Counted from the stretch's first letter, positions 51,081 through 59,463 are shown. The stretch: 64,000 nucleotides of DNA from Selenomonadaceae bacterium (GCA_017527075.1 JAFXQM010000019.1:1-64000); one strand, 5' to 3'. Program-made: numbers and translations. Notes: generated from the letters alone by a model not told the origin.

Positions 51081-52344
51081 TCTCTTCGACACCGCCCATG
51101 TAAGGCACGAGAGCCTTTGGAATTTTTACGGAGCCGTCCGCCTGCTGATAATTTTCCAAAATCGCGGCGACCGTCCGACCGACGGCGATGCCCGACCCGT
51201 TGAGCGTGTGAACGAATTCGGGCTTGGATTTATTGTCGCGGCGGAATTTTATATTCGCGCGGCGCGCCTGATAATCGGTGCAGTTCGAGCAGGAAGAAAT
51301 TTCGCGGTATTTGCCTTGCGCGGGCATCCAAACTTCAATGTCATAAGTTTTGGCGGAAGTGAAACTCATGTCGCCGGTGCAAAGGAGAACAACGCGATAC
51401 GGAATCTCCAACACGCGCAAAACGTCTTCGGCGGCGTCGACCATGCTTTCCAGTTCGTTCCAGGAATCTTCGGGCTTGGTGAACTTAATCAGCTCCACTT
51501 TATTGAACTGGTGCTGGCGAATCAAGCCGCGCGTGTCACGCCCTGCCGCGCCCGCCTCCGCCCTGAAGCACGCCGTGTAACAGGAATAATATTCGGGCAA
51601 CGTGTCGGCGGATAAAATTTCGTCGCGGTGAAAATTCGTCATGGGCACTTCGGCCGTCGGCACGAGATAATAATCCAAACCTTCGAGCTTGAACATATCC
51701 TCAGCGAACTTGGGCAGCTGACCCGTGCCAATCATGCTGTCGCGGTTGACGATGTACGGCGCGAGCATTTCCGTGTAACCGTGTTTGTTGGCGTGCAAGT
51801 CCATCATGAAATTTATGCAAGCCCTCTCCAGGCGAGCACCGAGCCCGCGATAGAAAGTGAAGCGCGCGCCCGTGACTTTGCCGGCTCTGTCGAAGTCGAA
51901 AATATTCAGCGCGGTGCCGAGCTCCCAGTGCGCCTTCGCGGTGAAGTCGAACGTCGGTGGCGTGCCCCACTTGCGAACTTCAGGATTTTGCGAATCGTCC
52001 AGACCAATCGGGACGTCGGCGGCGGGAATGTTCGGAATGTGCAAGAGCAGGTCGCGAAGATTTTTTTCCACGCCGCGCAGCTCGTTGTCGAGCGCGGAAA
52101 TTTTTTCGCCGAGCTTGCGAACTTCAGCGGAAATTTCCGTGACGTCCTCACCGGCTTTTTTCAGCGCGCCGATTTTTTTTGACGTCGAGTTGCGCTGACT
52201 TTTAAGCTGTTCGGTTTCCGCCAAAATCGCGCGGCGTTTCTGTTCGAGCTCCGTGAAGTCGTCGAGGCTCAGAGGGTTGTTGCGGTTTTTTAACATTGCG
52301 CGAATCAAGTCCAAGTTGTCGCGCACGAATTTCATGTCGAGCAA
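51070..52344 (-). CDS. serS: Seryl-tRNA synthetase
   Basis: SerS charges tRNA-Ser and tRNA-Sec. The 424-residue protein begins with the long antiparallel coiled-coil tRNA arm (residues 30-105), then the class II core: [12 protein letters not shown], motif 2 [40 protein letters not shown] and motif 3 [20 protein letters not shown] at 52344 is the start because GGGAGGAA lies 7 bp upstream and gives the family N-terminus [10 protein letters not shown]. No T-box was found in the leader. Confidence 0.96.
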   Translation of the reverse strand: MLDMKFVRDNLDLIRAMLKNRNNPLSLDDFTELEQKRRAILAETEQLKSQRNSTSKKIGALKKAGEDVTEISAEVRKLGEKISALDNELRGVEKNLRDLLLHIPNIPAADVPIGLDDSQNPEVRKWGTPPTFDFTAKAHWELGTALNIFDFDRAGKVTGARFTFYRGLGARLERACINFMMDLHANKHGYTEMLAPYIVNRDSMIGTGQLPKFAEDMFKLEGLDYYLVPTAEVPMTNFHRDEILSADTLPEYYSCYTACFRAEAGAAGRDTRGLIRQHQFNKVELIKFTKPEDSWNELESMVDAAEDVLRVLEIPYRVVLLCTGDMSFTSAKTYDIEVWMPAQGKYREISSCSNCTDYQARRANIKFRRDNKSKPEFVHTLNGSGIAVGRTVAAILENYQQADGSVKIPKALVPYMGGVEEIRA

Positions 52345-52423
52345 AATGAATTCCTCCCAAAGAAATTTTTACGTTCGAGCGCGAAGATGAGTTGAAGTTG
52401 TCGTTGATTGAGGCGCGCTCACA

Positions 52424-52443
52424 GGATGCAACGTCACGTTGCC
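52424..52443. repeat. 20-bp fragment of the dispersed element
   Basis: GGATGCAACGTCACGTTGCC is identical to 37175-37194 and contains the hairpin GCAACGT / ACGTTGC. It lies between serS and the GmrSD-like gene. Confidence 0.7.
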
Positions 52444-52542
52444 CTCCTCAAAATTTTTCCCGCACAGTCTAACAAAAACAACTTTGCAAAGCAAATCTTT
52501 TGTGGTAAGCTTGACGAAAAATTTTGAGAGGAGTTGAATTGC

Positions 52543-54405
52543 TTGGAAAATCTTTGGGAAGTTTTCAATCGCGGTCTCTTCCTCATTCCCGATTATCAGC
52601 GCGGCTACGCTTGGCAAAAGGGCAAGCGCGGACAAAAATCTCAGCTCGGCGAATTCTTGGACGACCTTATCAACCTTGACAAAACGAGAGAACATTACAC
52701 GGGTCTGCTCACGCTGAATCGTTTGGCTTCCGATTCAAACCCTAAAGTTTATGAAGTCGTCGACGGGCAACAGCGGCTGACCACTGCCGTCATCTTAATC
52801 AAAGTTCTCTTGGAAAGATTCGCGAAAAACCAAGACTACTTCGAAGGCGAGCTCGGAATTTTTTTGGTTGATATCGAAAAGCATTTCATTCGTAGAGAAA
52901 AACCGGGTGGAGATTACATCTACATTTTCGGCTACGACAAGGACGACCCAAGTTACAATTGCCTGCGCTACAAAATTTTCGGCGAAAAGAAAACTCCCGG
53001 CATGGGCGAGGCTCCCGACACTTATTACACAAAAAATTTGGAAGCAGCCAAAGAATTTTTCGCGGAGAAAGTAGAAGGGCTCAAAGATGATGACGACGTT
53101 GTCACGATTTACAAAAAGCTCGTCAACAAATTGATTTTCAACGTCCACGAAATCGGCAGTAACTTCGACGTGTTCGTTTCCTTTGAGACGATGAACAATC
53201 GCGGCAAGCCCCTGTCCAATTTGGAACTGCTGAAAGACCGACTCATTTATCTTTCCGTTCTTTTCGACGACGCGAACTTGAGAAGCGAGATAACCGAGGC
53301 TTGGAAGGAAATTTATAAGCGGCTCGCTCAAAATCCGGAAGAACTCATTGACGACGACGAATTCTTGCGGGTGCATTGGATAACTTACTTCCGCCCGCCG
53401 CAAAAGAAACAGCGCGAAGATATTTCCTTCCTCATGGAACATTTCTCGCCGCGCAACATCAAAGGTTTCAAAACCGCTCAGCCGTCTGCAAATAAACCAA
53501 TCACCGCCGCCGATGTCAGAGCATACGTCGAGAGCTTGAAAAATTTTGCCAAGTTTTATGTCTTCACGTACTTCCCGAACCTTCCCGACGGCGCGAACAA
53601 TCTTTCCGACGAAGAAAAAATTCAAATCTTTTTCCTGAATCAGTTGGGGCTCCGATACTTCCGCCCGCTGTTGATGGTCGCCTGCTCAAAAAATTTTTCC
53701 GCCGAGCGTTTGAATTTCTTCAAGGCGGTGGAGCGTTTCATCTTCGTGATGTTCGAGCTGGGCAGCCGCAGGAGCGATAAAAGTCAGACGGTTTATTACA
53801 ACGCGGCACGCGAACTGAACAGAAGCGAGACGACTTTTGCCGCGCTCACGGCTCAGCTCAATGATGAAGTCGAGGACGCGAAGGAAAGTGCCTGCAAGAC
53901 TTTTGAAAATGAAATCGACGATAATTTCCGGCGCGACGAAGGCTTTTACTCTTGGGGAGATTCGTTGCGTTACTTCCTCTTGGTTTACGAATACGAGCTG
54001 CGCCGCAACACCAACAAAACTGACCAATTGGTTTTCGAATCCATAAAAAAGTTCGCTGAGGATTGTCGGGACATCGAGCACATTTTCCCGCAGACTCAGA
54101 CCACGTATTGGAATAATGTCTTCACGGGCGTTGACGACAAGCAAAAGCATTGCTTGCTGCACACGTTGGGAAATTTGTTGCGCATGCCGAAACCCGACAA
54201 CATTTCCATGAGCAACAAAAGTTTTGACGAGAAGAAGGAGCAAGTTTATATCACGGGCTCTCAATCCGAAATCAAAGTCGCAAAAAATTCTCAGTGGACG
54301 GCGGCGGAAATTTACGCGCGCTCCCAAAAACTCATCGACTTCATGGACAAGCATTGGGGCTTGGGCTTGAGTGCCGCGCAGAAAAAATCTCTGATTCATC
54401 TTTGA
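52543..54405 (+). CDS. DUF262/DUF1524 protein, GmrSD-like modification-dependent endonuclease
   Basis: The 620-residue protein matches GmrSD-type type IV restriction enzymes. DUF262 at the N-terminus has the ParB-like nucleotide-binding motifs IPDYQRGYAW (residues 15-24) and EVVDGQQRLTTAV (about 72-84). The C-terminus has the HNH-type DUF1524 nuclease motif DIEHIFPQ (about 510) followed by LGNLLRM and NKSFDEKK. GmrSD cleaves glucosyl-hydroxymethylcytosine phage DNA; some relatives act on other modifications. TTG at 52543 fits GAGAGGAG 9 bp upstream. An AAA+ ATPase follows after 74 bp. Confidence 0.87.
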   Translation: MENLWEVFNRGLFLIPDYQRGYAWQKGKRGQKSQLGEFLDDLINLDKTREHYTGLLTLNRLASDSNPKVYEVVDGQQRLTTAVILIKVLLERFAKNQDYFEGELGIFLVDIEKHFIRREKPGGDYIYIFGYDKDDPSYNCLRYKIFGEKKTPGMGEAPDTYYTKNLEAAKEFFAEKVEGLKDDDDVVTIYKKLVNKLIFNVHEIGSNFDVFVSFETMNNRGKPLSNLELLKDRLIYLSVLFDDANLRSEITEAWKEIYKRLAQNPEELIDDDEFLRVHWITYFRPPQKKQREDISFLMEHFSPRNIKGFKTAQPSANKPITAADVRAYVESLKNFAKFYVFTYFPNLPDGANNLSDEEKIQIFFLNQLGLRYFRPLLMVACSKNFSAERLNFFKAVERFIFVMFELGSRRSDKSQTVYYNAARELNRSETTFAALTAQLNDEVEDAKESACKTFENEIDDNFRRDEGFYSWGDSLRYFLLVYEYELRRNTNKTDQLVFESIKKFAEDCRDIEHIFPQTQTTYWNNVFTGVDDKQKHCLLHTLGNLLRMPKPDNISMSNKSFDEKKEQVYITGSQSEIKVAKNSQWTAAEIYARSQKLIDFMDKHWGLGLSAAQKKSLIHL

Positions 54406-54479
54406 AATAAATTTTCCGGCTGACAAAAATGCGGGCGACTTTTCGAAGCGTCCGCAAATTTTTTTGGAGAGTGATAAAC

Positions 54480-55340
54480 ATGCCGATTAATCCCAAACAC
54501 GCCGCCGACGAAGTTAAGCCCGAAAAAAATCAGCCCGCCGAGGAAGTTTTCATTCCCGAAGAGCCGAAATTTTCTTTGGATGAAATTATTTTGCCCGCCG
54601 AGGTCAAGAATCAGATTTTGGACGTGGCGACTTACGCGGACAATTCTCACCGCGTATTCGAGCTGTGGGGCTTCAAACGCACGCACAAATTTTCGCGGCG
54701 GATAGGAGTGAATCTTTACGGCGCGCCCGGCACCGGCAAAACCATGGCGGCGCACGCCATAGCCCGCGAACTCGGCAGAAAAATTTTAATCGTCAATTAC
54801 GCGGACATCGAATCGAAATTCGTCGGTGAGACGCCCAAAAATATTCGCAAGGCGTTCGAGGCGGCCAAGAACTCCGACAGCATTTTGTTTTTCGACGAGG
54901 CGGATGCAATCCTCAGCAAGCGCGTGACGAACATGACGCAGGCCGTCGACGTCAGCGTAAACCAAACGCGCTCGGTTATGCTCATGCTCATGAACGAGTA
55001 CCAAGACTTCATCATCTTCGCGACGAATTTTATTTCCAACTTTGACCCCGCCTTCATGAGGAGAATTTCAATTCACATCAAGTTCACGTTGCCCGACGAG
55101 GAATGTCGCCGCAAACTTTGGAGAATGTACACGCCGCCCGAAGTTCCGAACAACTTGGACTTCGACGAGCTGGCAAAAAAATTCGACGGCATTTCGGGTT
55201 CGGACATTTCCAACGCCATGCTCAACGCCGCGTTCAAGGCCGCGCGCCTCAAGCTGGACGAGCTGGACAAGTCTTTGGTCTTTGAAGCCGTCGAAAATAT
55301 TTTGGCGAGCAAAAGAGCCAATTTAGCTTTTAGCTTTTAG
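54480..55340 (+). CDS. AAA+ ATPase, FtsH/spastin-like single domain
   Basis: The 286-residue protein is one classic AAA module: Walker A GAPGTGKT (81-88), Walker B ILFFDEAD (about 133-140), sensor 1 near IIFATNF, arginine fingers in AFMRRI, and the C-terminal small helical lid with GISGSDISNAML. Membrane and protease parts are absent, so it must act on or with a partner. The preceding gene, a GmrSD-like nuclease, is the natural candidate. The last five residues (LAFSF) and stop are encoded by an AGCTTTT heptamer array, so the original C-terminus may have been lost. Confidence 0.85.
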   Translation: MPINPKHAADEVKPEKNQPAEEVFIPEEPKFSLDEIILPAEVKNQILDVATYADNSHRVFELWGFKRTHKFSRRIGVNLYGAPGTGKTMAAHAIARELGRKILIVNYADIESKFVGETPKNIRKAFEAAKNSDSILFFDEADAILSKRVTNMTQAVDVSVNQTRSVMLMLMNEYQDFIIFATNFISNFDPAFMRRISIHIKFTLPDEECRRKLWRMYTPPEVPNNLDFDELAKKFDGISGSDISNAMLNAAFKAARLKLDELDKSLVFEAVENILASKRANLAFSF

Positions 55341-55400
55341 CTTTTAGCTGTTAGCGATTAGCTGTTAGAAAAAATCCTTAAAGCTCAAAGCTTAAAGCTG
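55321..55400. repeat. Heptamer array AGCTTTT in inverted arms
   Basis: TAGCTTT units (about four) encode the end of the AAA protein, then AGCTGTT units, then the reverse complement AAAGCTC / AAAGCTT. The period is 7 bp and a hairpin is possible between the two convergent genes. Confidence 0.8.
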
Positions 55401-56249
55401 TTAGCTGCTCTTCTTGCCGATGTGAGTAATCAGGTCGTGGTAATACGGTTCGCTGACGGCAATGCCCGCGGGCTGGTCGATGTTCGCGGGAATAAGTATG
55501 CTGTCCTTGGGCACGCTGACCCAGAAGACAACGTCCGCGCCCTTCGAGGACAGAATCGAGGCACGCGCTGCGCTGTCGACGGTGACGAGCTCAATATTTT
55601 TTCCAATGCGCTGAGAAATTTCCGCCAAGACCGCTGTGCTGAATCCCGCCGGCGTTCCGTCAGACAAAACCAAATCGAACGGCGGCAAGTCGCCCGTGAC
55701 CGCAACCTTAATCGTGTCCGCGCCGTCAATGTGCGTTATCGGAACTGCGGGCGGCTCCTCTCCCTCTTTGAGGTCGGTGATATATTGCTTCGACAATTTG
55801 CCCAGCGTCCCGTCCGATATCATCGCTTTAATCGCTTTGTTCAATTCATTTTTCAATTTCGTGTCGCCTTCGCGCAGAGCAAAGCAGAACGAATCCTCCA
55901 GAGATCTTTCGCTCGGAAGAATTTCTTTGTCGGAAGATTTTTGGAGCATGTAATCGGCGACGTTTTGATAGGTGCTGAGCACGTCGATTTGCCCCGACTC
56001 AAGCGCGAGTTGCATGTCGTTCATCTTGTCGAAGTATTTGTAATCCGCGCTGAGGTTTGCCTTCGACGGACGATAACTCTGCTCCAATTTCTTCATGTAC
56101 TCGTTGTATTCGGTTTCGCTGACGTTGAGGTGAGTAATGACTCCGATTGTAGTTTTTTCTTTGGGCGCGGGCGCGGAAGATTTTTCACCGCCGCCGCAGC
56201 CCGTGAGCAACAGCGCGCACGCACAAATTGCCGCAAAAAATTTTTTCAT
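55401..56249 (-). CDS. Substrate-binding lipoprotein, apparently circularly permuted
   Basis: The 282-residue precursor has a lipoprotein signal (ALLLTGCGGG, Cys near 18). The mature part looks like an amino-acid-type binding protein in the wrong order. Residues 30-170 resemble the second half of family 3 proteins (ALESGQIDVL, ADYMLQK, FALREGDTKLKNELNKAIKAM, DGTLGKLSKQYI). Residues 185-275 resemble the first half (KVAVTGDLPPFDLV, SDGTPAGF, SEPYYHD). No permease or ATPase gene is next to it. An ATG at 56249 follows AAGGAGG. Ligand unknown. Confidence 0.82.
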   Translation of the reverse strand: MKKFFAAICACALLLTGCGGGEKSSAPAPKEKTTIGVITHLNVSETEYNEYMKKLEQSYRPSKANLSADYKYFDKMNDMQLALESGQIDVLSTYQNVADYMLQKSSDKEILPSERSLEDSFCFALREGDTKLKNELNKAIKAMISDGTLGKLSKQYITDLKEGEEPPAVPITHIDGADTIKVAVTGDLPPFDLVLSDGTPAGFSTAVLAEISQRIGKNIELVTVDSAARASILSSKGADVVFWVSVPKDSILIPANIDQPAGIAVSEPYYHDLITHIGKKSS

Positions 56250-56303
56250 TTACCTAATCCTCCTTATGTTGTCTCCGTGGATGATTTTGTTTTGCCAATC
56301 TCA

Positions 56304-57143
56304 TTATGCTTTTATTTCTTTTTTGACTTGATTATAAATCAGCAAGGTAAAAATCATTGTTCCGCCGATTATATTGCCCACAGCCGTAGGAATCAGAAAT
56401 TTAAAAAAATATTCAAAGAAACCGGCGTCGTCCTTGATGACTTCATAAGCCATTTCGCAAGAGCCGACTATAACATGAGTAAAATCGCCCAAGGCAATGA
56501 AATAAACAAAAAACATTATCATGAGGAACCGAAAGTATTTTGTTTGCGGAGAAGTCCACACAATCGCAGCGATAATTATTCCCGCAGGGATTCCACGCAA
56601 AATATTTTCGATTGGTTGCAGTGTCATGACGTTTGAGGCGACAGAATGCATCGCAGATTCAATTTCGGGCGATAAAGTGTATTGGCTCGCAAAAAACATC
56701 GCCGCAATTGCCGTTCCGATTATGTTAAACAAAAAAACCGTGCTCCAAAGTCGAATAACTTTAAAAAGTTTTTTCAAAGACCAATCACTCAGGAGCGGAA
56801 CGATTGTTGTTATGGGATTTTCGGTAAAAAGTTGCATTCGACCAAGAATTACAATGAGAAATCCGACCGTGTAGCCCAGACTTGAAATTAACGGCTCGAA
56901 TTGCGAATTTGCCATGTGCAAATGAAATACGGAGCGGAATAGGAACGAAAATGAAACGAAAATCCCCGCTGCCAAAGCTGAAAATGCCAGAGCCCGAAAA
57001 GAACGCGCCAATTCTTCCTCGCCTTCCTGACGTATGATTTTAAATATTAATTGCGGCGGAAGAGGAGCGTGTTCGCGCAATGTGTCTTGCTCCAATTTGG
57101 ATAAGTTCAGGACAAAATTTTTTTCCTGCTGATTATCGCTCAT
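56304..57143 (-). CDS. Formate/nitrite transporter (FNT) family channel
   Basis: The 279-residue protein has six membrane helices and FNT signatures: GFLIVILGRMQLFTENPIT, NIIGTAIAA, and FIALGDFTHVIVGSCE with the central histidine. FNT pentamers move formate, nitrite, hydrosulfide or lactate. The N-terminus to residue 50 is long and soluble, as in YfdC-like members. Codon use is more AT-rich than in the flanking HAD gene. ATG at 57143 follows AAGGGAG; the ATG at 57206 is too far upstream. Confidence 0.88.
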   Translation of the reverse strand: MSDNQQEKNFVLNLSKLEQDTLREHAPLPPQLIFKIIRQEGEEELARSFRALAFSALAAGIFVSFSFLFRSVFHLHMANSQFEPLISSLGYTVGFLIVILGRMQLFTENPITTIVPLLSDWSLKKLFKVIRLWSTVFLFNIIGTAIAAMFFASQYTLSPEIESAMHSVASNVMTLQPIENILRGIPAGIIIAAIVWTSPQTKYFRFLMIMFFVYFIALGDFTHVIVGSCEMAYEVIKDDAGFFEYFFKFLIPTAVGNIIGGTMIFTLLIYNQVKKEIKA

Positions 57144-57177
57144 AACAGATATTTCTCCCTTAAAAAATGCCTTGCAG

Positions 57178-57206
57178 ATTATACAGGAAAAAAAGCCCCT
57201 TGACAA
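57178..57206 (-). promoter_or_regulatory. Near-consensus promoter for the FNT gene
   Basis: On the minus strand TTGTCA (57201-57206), 17 bp, TATAAT (57178-57183). The -35 lies inside the terminator hairpin of the HAD gene. Confidence 0.7.
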
Positions 57207-57215
57207 TCAAAGGGC
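57188..57215 (-). terminator. Terminator of the HAD phosphatase gene
   Basis: GCCCTTTGA / TCAAGGGGC (9 bp, one G-U) with a 3-nt loop, then TTTTTTT on the minus strand. Confidence 0.85.
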
Positions 57216-57245
57216 AGAACTTTTTGGCAGTATGTAATTGGAAAA

Positions 57246-58322
57246 TTATTTTTCGCGTTTGACGTTGTCGCCGTAAATCGTTTTGAATTCGTCGCGCATG
57301 GAAATTGTATTCCAGCCGCGCTTGAGGGCGAACGCCTTGTCACTCTCTGCGCGCTTGAGGTTTCCAAGTTCGCGGACGGTGTCGTCGCACAAAACGTAAA
57401 ACGCTTCGGTGTGATATTTTTTATTTTGCAAAGTGTATTCGAGCATGCCGCTGTCGCCGCTTGAGTTTCCGAACGCGAGCACCGGAGCTTTGCCGATTTG
57501 ATTCATGATGGAAAAGATTTTGACGGTCTTGGCGTTATTGTACAGCGGCTTGCCGGAGATGATAATTTTTTCTTTGTGGCGGTCGAAGAAATGGTCGCGC
57601 GGGTCGTCCTTGCCCATGCCCGTCGAAGTGTATTGGAAGTCCGTGCCGAGGATTCTGTCGAAGCGCACGGGAATGATATTGCCGACGAGTTCGCGCGTGG
57701 TTGAAACGCCGCAAGCCGAATCAATGAAGACTTGGAAGTCGTTGTTCGCCAGGTAAGACATAATTTCAACCATCGGCAGATAAAAAGCTTCGCCGCGTTT
57801 GAGATTCGTCAAGCCGATTTCGTTCGTGTCCATGAACTTGCGGACGTAAGCGCGGTACTCTTCGTCAGTCATGCCGGCATAAACCGCAGTCAGCCCTTCA
57901 ATGTAAAGGTTACTCTCGGCGGGCGTGAGCTTCTGCTTTGCGAGAACTTTGGGCTGAATTTTTTTTGCAAGGTTAAGAAATTTTTTCGGCGCGGTGTAAG
58001 AATCGTCTTCGAGCACGCGGTGGAGGAACATCATCTCTTGGAAGTAAAGCGGAGCGGTTTCGCAGTAAAAAGTTCCGTCCATGTCGAAGGTCGCGATTCG
58101 GTCTTCGGGCGGAATGTAATTCGCGCTGAACGGATTGACGGCGTCCTCCACGAACTGAACGATTTTTTGTTTGGTCGGCGAGTCATCGTTCCAATATTTA
58201 AAATCGTTCGCCGAGACAACATGAATCGCGGCAACTTCTTCGCGAGTGGCGGCGTCGGATACGCCGAACGAGCCGAGGGCAATCAATCCCGCCGCGACGG
58301 CTGCCAAAATTTTTTTCTTCAA
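57246..58322 (-). CDS. Secreted HAD-superfamily phosphatase
   Basis: The 358-residue precursor has a signal peptide (KKKILAAVAAGLIALGSFG, cleaved after DAA near residue 24). The mature protein is a HAD hydrolase: FDMDGTFYCETAPLYF (motif I), a large cap, DSACGVSTTREL (motif II region), and AFGNSSGDSGMLEY (motif IV). Similar proteins are annotated as phosphoserine-phosphatase-like or acid phosphatases of the envelope. TTG at 58322 is the start because GGGAGTG lies upstream and the signal peptide begins there. Promoter and terminator are both visible, so it is a single-gene unit. Confidence 0.87.
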   Translation of the reverse strand: MKKKILAAVAAGLIALGSFGVSDAATREEVAAIHVVSANDFKYWNDDSPTKQKIVQFVEDAVNPFSANYIPPEDRIATFDMDGTFYCETAPLYFQEMMFLHRVLEDDSYTAPKKFLNLAKKIQPKVLAKQKLTPAESNLYIEGLTAVYAGMTDEEYRAYVRKFMDTNEIGLTNLKRGEAFYLPMVEIMSYLANNDFQVFIDSACGVSTTRELVGNIIPVRFDRILGTDFQYTSTGMGKDDPRDHFFDRHKEKIIISGKPLYNNAKTVKIFSIMNQIGKAPVLAFGNSSGDSGMLEYTLQNKKYHTEAFYVLCDDTVRELGNLKRAESDKAFALKRGWNTISMRDEFKTIYGDNVKREK

Positions 58323-58365
58323 AGCAATCACTCCCAAAATTTTTTCAAGAACTTAACCGCCGCGA

Positions 58366-58371
58366 ATTATA
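58366..58371 (-). promoter_or_regulatory. Extended -10 promoter for the HAD gene
   Basis: On the minus strand TGTTATAAT, a perfect -10 with TGn; -35 (CAGATT) is poor. Confidence 0.5.
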
Positions 58372-58475
58372 ACACAGCGCGCAAAAAAAATCTGCCCTCC
58401 GCGCGAGCGCCGAAAAATTTTTGAGCCGAAATTTCTGCCGCGAATGCCGAAAAATTTTTTGAGCCGTAAGCGCGC

Positions 58476-58508
58476 AAAAAAAAATCTGCCCTCCGCGCAG
58501 GAGAGCAG
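58476..58508 (-). terminator. Terminator of the CBS-ACT gene
   Basis: CTGCTCTCC / GGAGGGCAG stem with loop TGCGC, followed by ATTTTTTTTT on the minus strand. Part of it (AAAAATCTGCCCTCCGCGC) is repeated at 58383-58404. Confidence 0.75.
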
Positions 58509-58520
58509 AAAATTTTTTTC

Positions 58521-59171
58521 TCAGCCGATGTTGACGGAGTGAATGACTTTGTATCCGCGCTCGTCGAGAATTTTTTTTATGTCGTCGAAACCTTCAGGGC
58601 GTTCGTCGAGGCGCACGACCAATTCGTAACGATTATTTTTGTGGCGGCAGGTGATTAAGCTGTCGATGTTAATTCCGTTGTCCGCGAAAATTTTTGTAAT
58701 ATCCGCAATGACTCCGACCTTGTTGTCGACCTCCAAAGTCAGGCGAGTTTTGCCGCCGATGAGTCCCATGACTTTGATGAACGTCTTGAGGATATCCGTG
58801 GCGGTGATAATCCCGACGACCGCGCCGACGTCCGAGACCACGGGCAACCCGCCGACTTTGTTTTGGTACATGATGAGTGCCGCCTCTTCAATCGTCGCGC
58901 CTTCGTTGACCGTGATAACTTTTTCGTGCATGATGTCGCGCACGGAAATTTTGTCGAGCAACGAGCGAATCTCAAACTTGGAAAGGGTGGTGGCGGGGCT
59001 GGGTGCCACGCGCATGATGTCACGGTCGCTGAAGTATCCGACGAGCTTGCCGTCATCCACGACGAGCATCCTGTGGAACTTGTGCTTCTTCATGAGCCGG
59101 TCCGCCTGCTGAATCGTCGCGTCGCTTGTCACCGACACGGGGTGCCGCGTCATTCTCGATGCCACAAACAT
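58521..59171 (-). CDS. CBS-CBS-ACT domain protein (AcuB-like)
   Basis: The 216-residue product has two CBS domains (FVASRMTRHPVSVTSDATI with VVDDGKLVGYFSDRDIM; VRDIMHEKVITVNEGATIEEAA with VVSDVGAVVGIITATDIL) and a C-terminal ACT domain (LTLEVDNKVGVIADITKIFADNGINIDSL). CBS pairs sense adenine nucleotides and ACT domains sense amino acids, so this is a small-molecule sensor; the target is unknown. AAGGGAGG precedes the ATG. Confidence 0.9.
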   Translation of the reverse strand: MFVASRMTRHPVSVTSDATIQQADRLMKKHKFHRMLVVDDGKLVGYFSDRDIMRVAPSPATTLSKFEIRSLLDKISVRDIMHEKVITVNEGATIEEAALIMYQNKVGGLPVVSDVGAVVGIITATDILKTFIKVMGLIGGKTRLTLEVDNKVGVIADITKIFADNGINIDSLITCRHKNNRYELVVRLDERPEGFDDIKKILDERGYKVIHSVNIG

Positions 59172-59193
59172 TTATCATTCCTCCCTTTTATCA

Positions 59194-59224
59194 ATTAGGA
59201 ATTAGGAATTGGGATTTAAAATTC
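59194..59224. repeat. Heptamer repeat upstream of the CBS-ACT gene
   Basis: AATTAGG units (three) then GGGATTT; it lies exactly where the truncated toxin remnant stops resembling its family. Confidence 0.65.
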
Positions 59225-59237
59225 CTCATTGCAAATT

Positions 59238-59354
59238 TCACTGTTCCGGTTCGTCGGTCACGGTTTTTACGTCGGCGTCAATCTTCAAAAATTTTTTCTT
59301 CCGAATGTAAAACTCGATGTCTTCATTGAATTTTCTCGTCGGGATTATTTGCAT
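59238..59354 (-). pseudogene. Truncated RelE/YafQ-like toxin remnant
   Basis: A 38-residue frame with a strong ribosome site (GGAGGAG) starts MQIIPTRKFNEDIEFYIRKK and reads on to VKTVTDEPEQ, then stops at TGA. The pattern is the N-terminus of small RelE-type toxins, which normally run about 100 residues. Beyond the TGA two or three more codons still fit, then a heptamer repeat begins. So the toxin is decayed. Confidence 0.55.
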
Positions 59355-59463
59355 TTGCTTTCTCCTCCTCAATTTCTTTTTCAATCTCCGCCAAAAATTC
59401 TTTTCAAGTTTTTTTCGGCTGTCTGCCCGCTTGCATTTCGCGAATCAGCGGCGCGAATTTTTT
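59323..59463 (-). pseudogene. Decayed antitoxin upstream of the toxin remnant
   Basis: The frame reads FAPLIREMQAGRQPKKT, a TGA, then KEFLAEIEKEIEEEKANANN and a few more residues to a stop, overlapping the toxin start by 32 bp as in intact pairs. The N-terminus is missing where the HEPN-protein gene ends. The in-frame TGA shows it is inactive. Confidence 0.5.

Noticed and set aside
50991..51203. Intact 70-residue gene after hxlR
   Set aside because: Only the first 25 or so residues look protein-like; the rest is antisense to serS, so it is listed only as a weak remnant.
52345..52542. T-box leader for serS
   Set aside because: No T-box motif, specifier hairpin or antiterminator was seen; the gap holds a fragment of the dispersed element instead.
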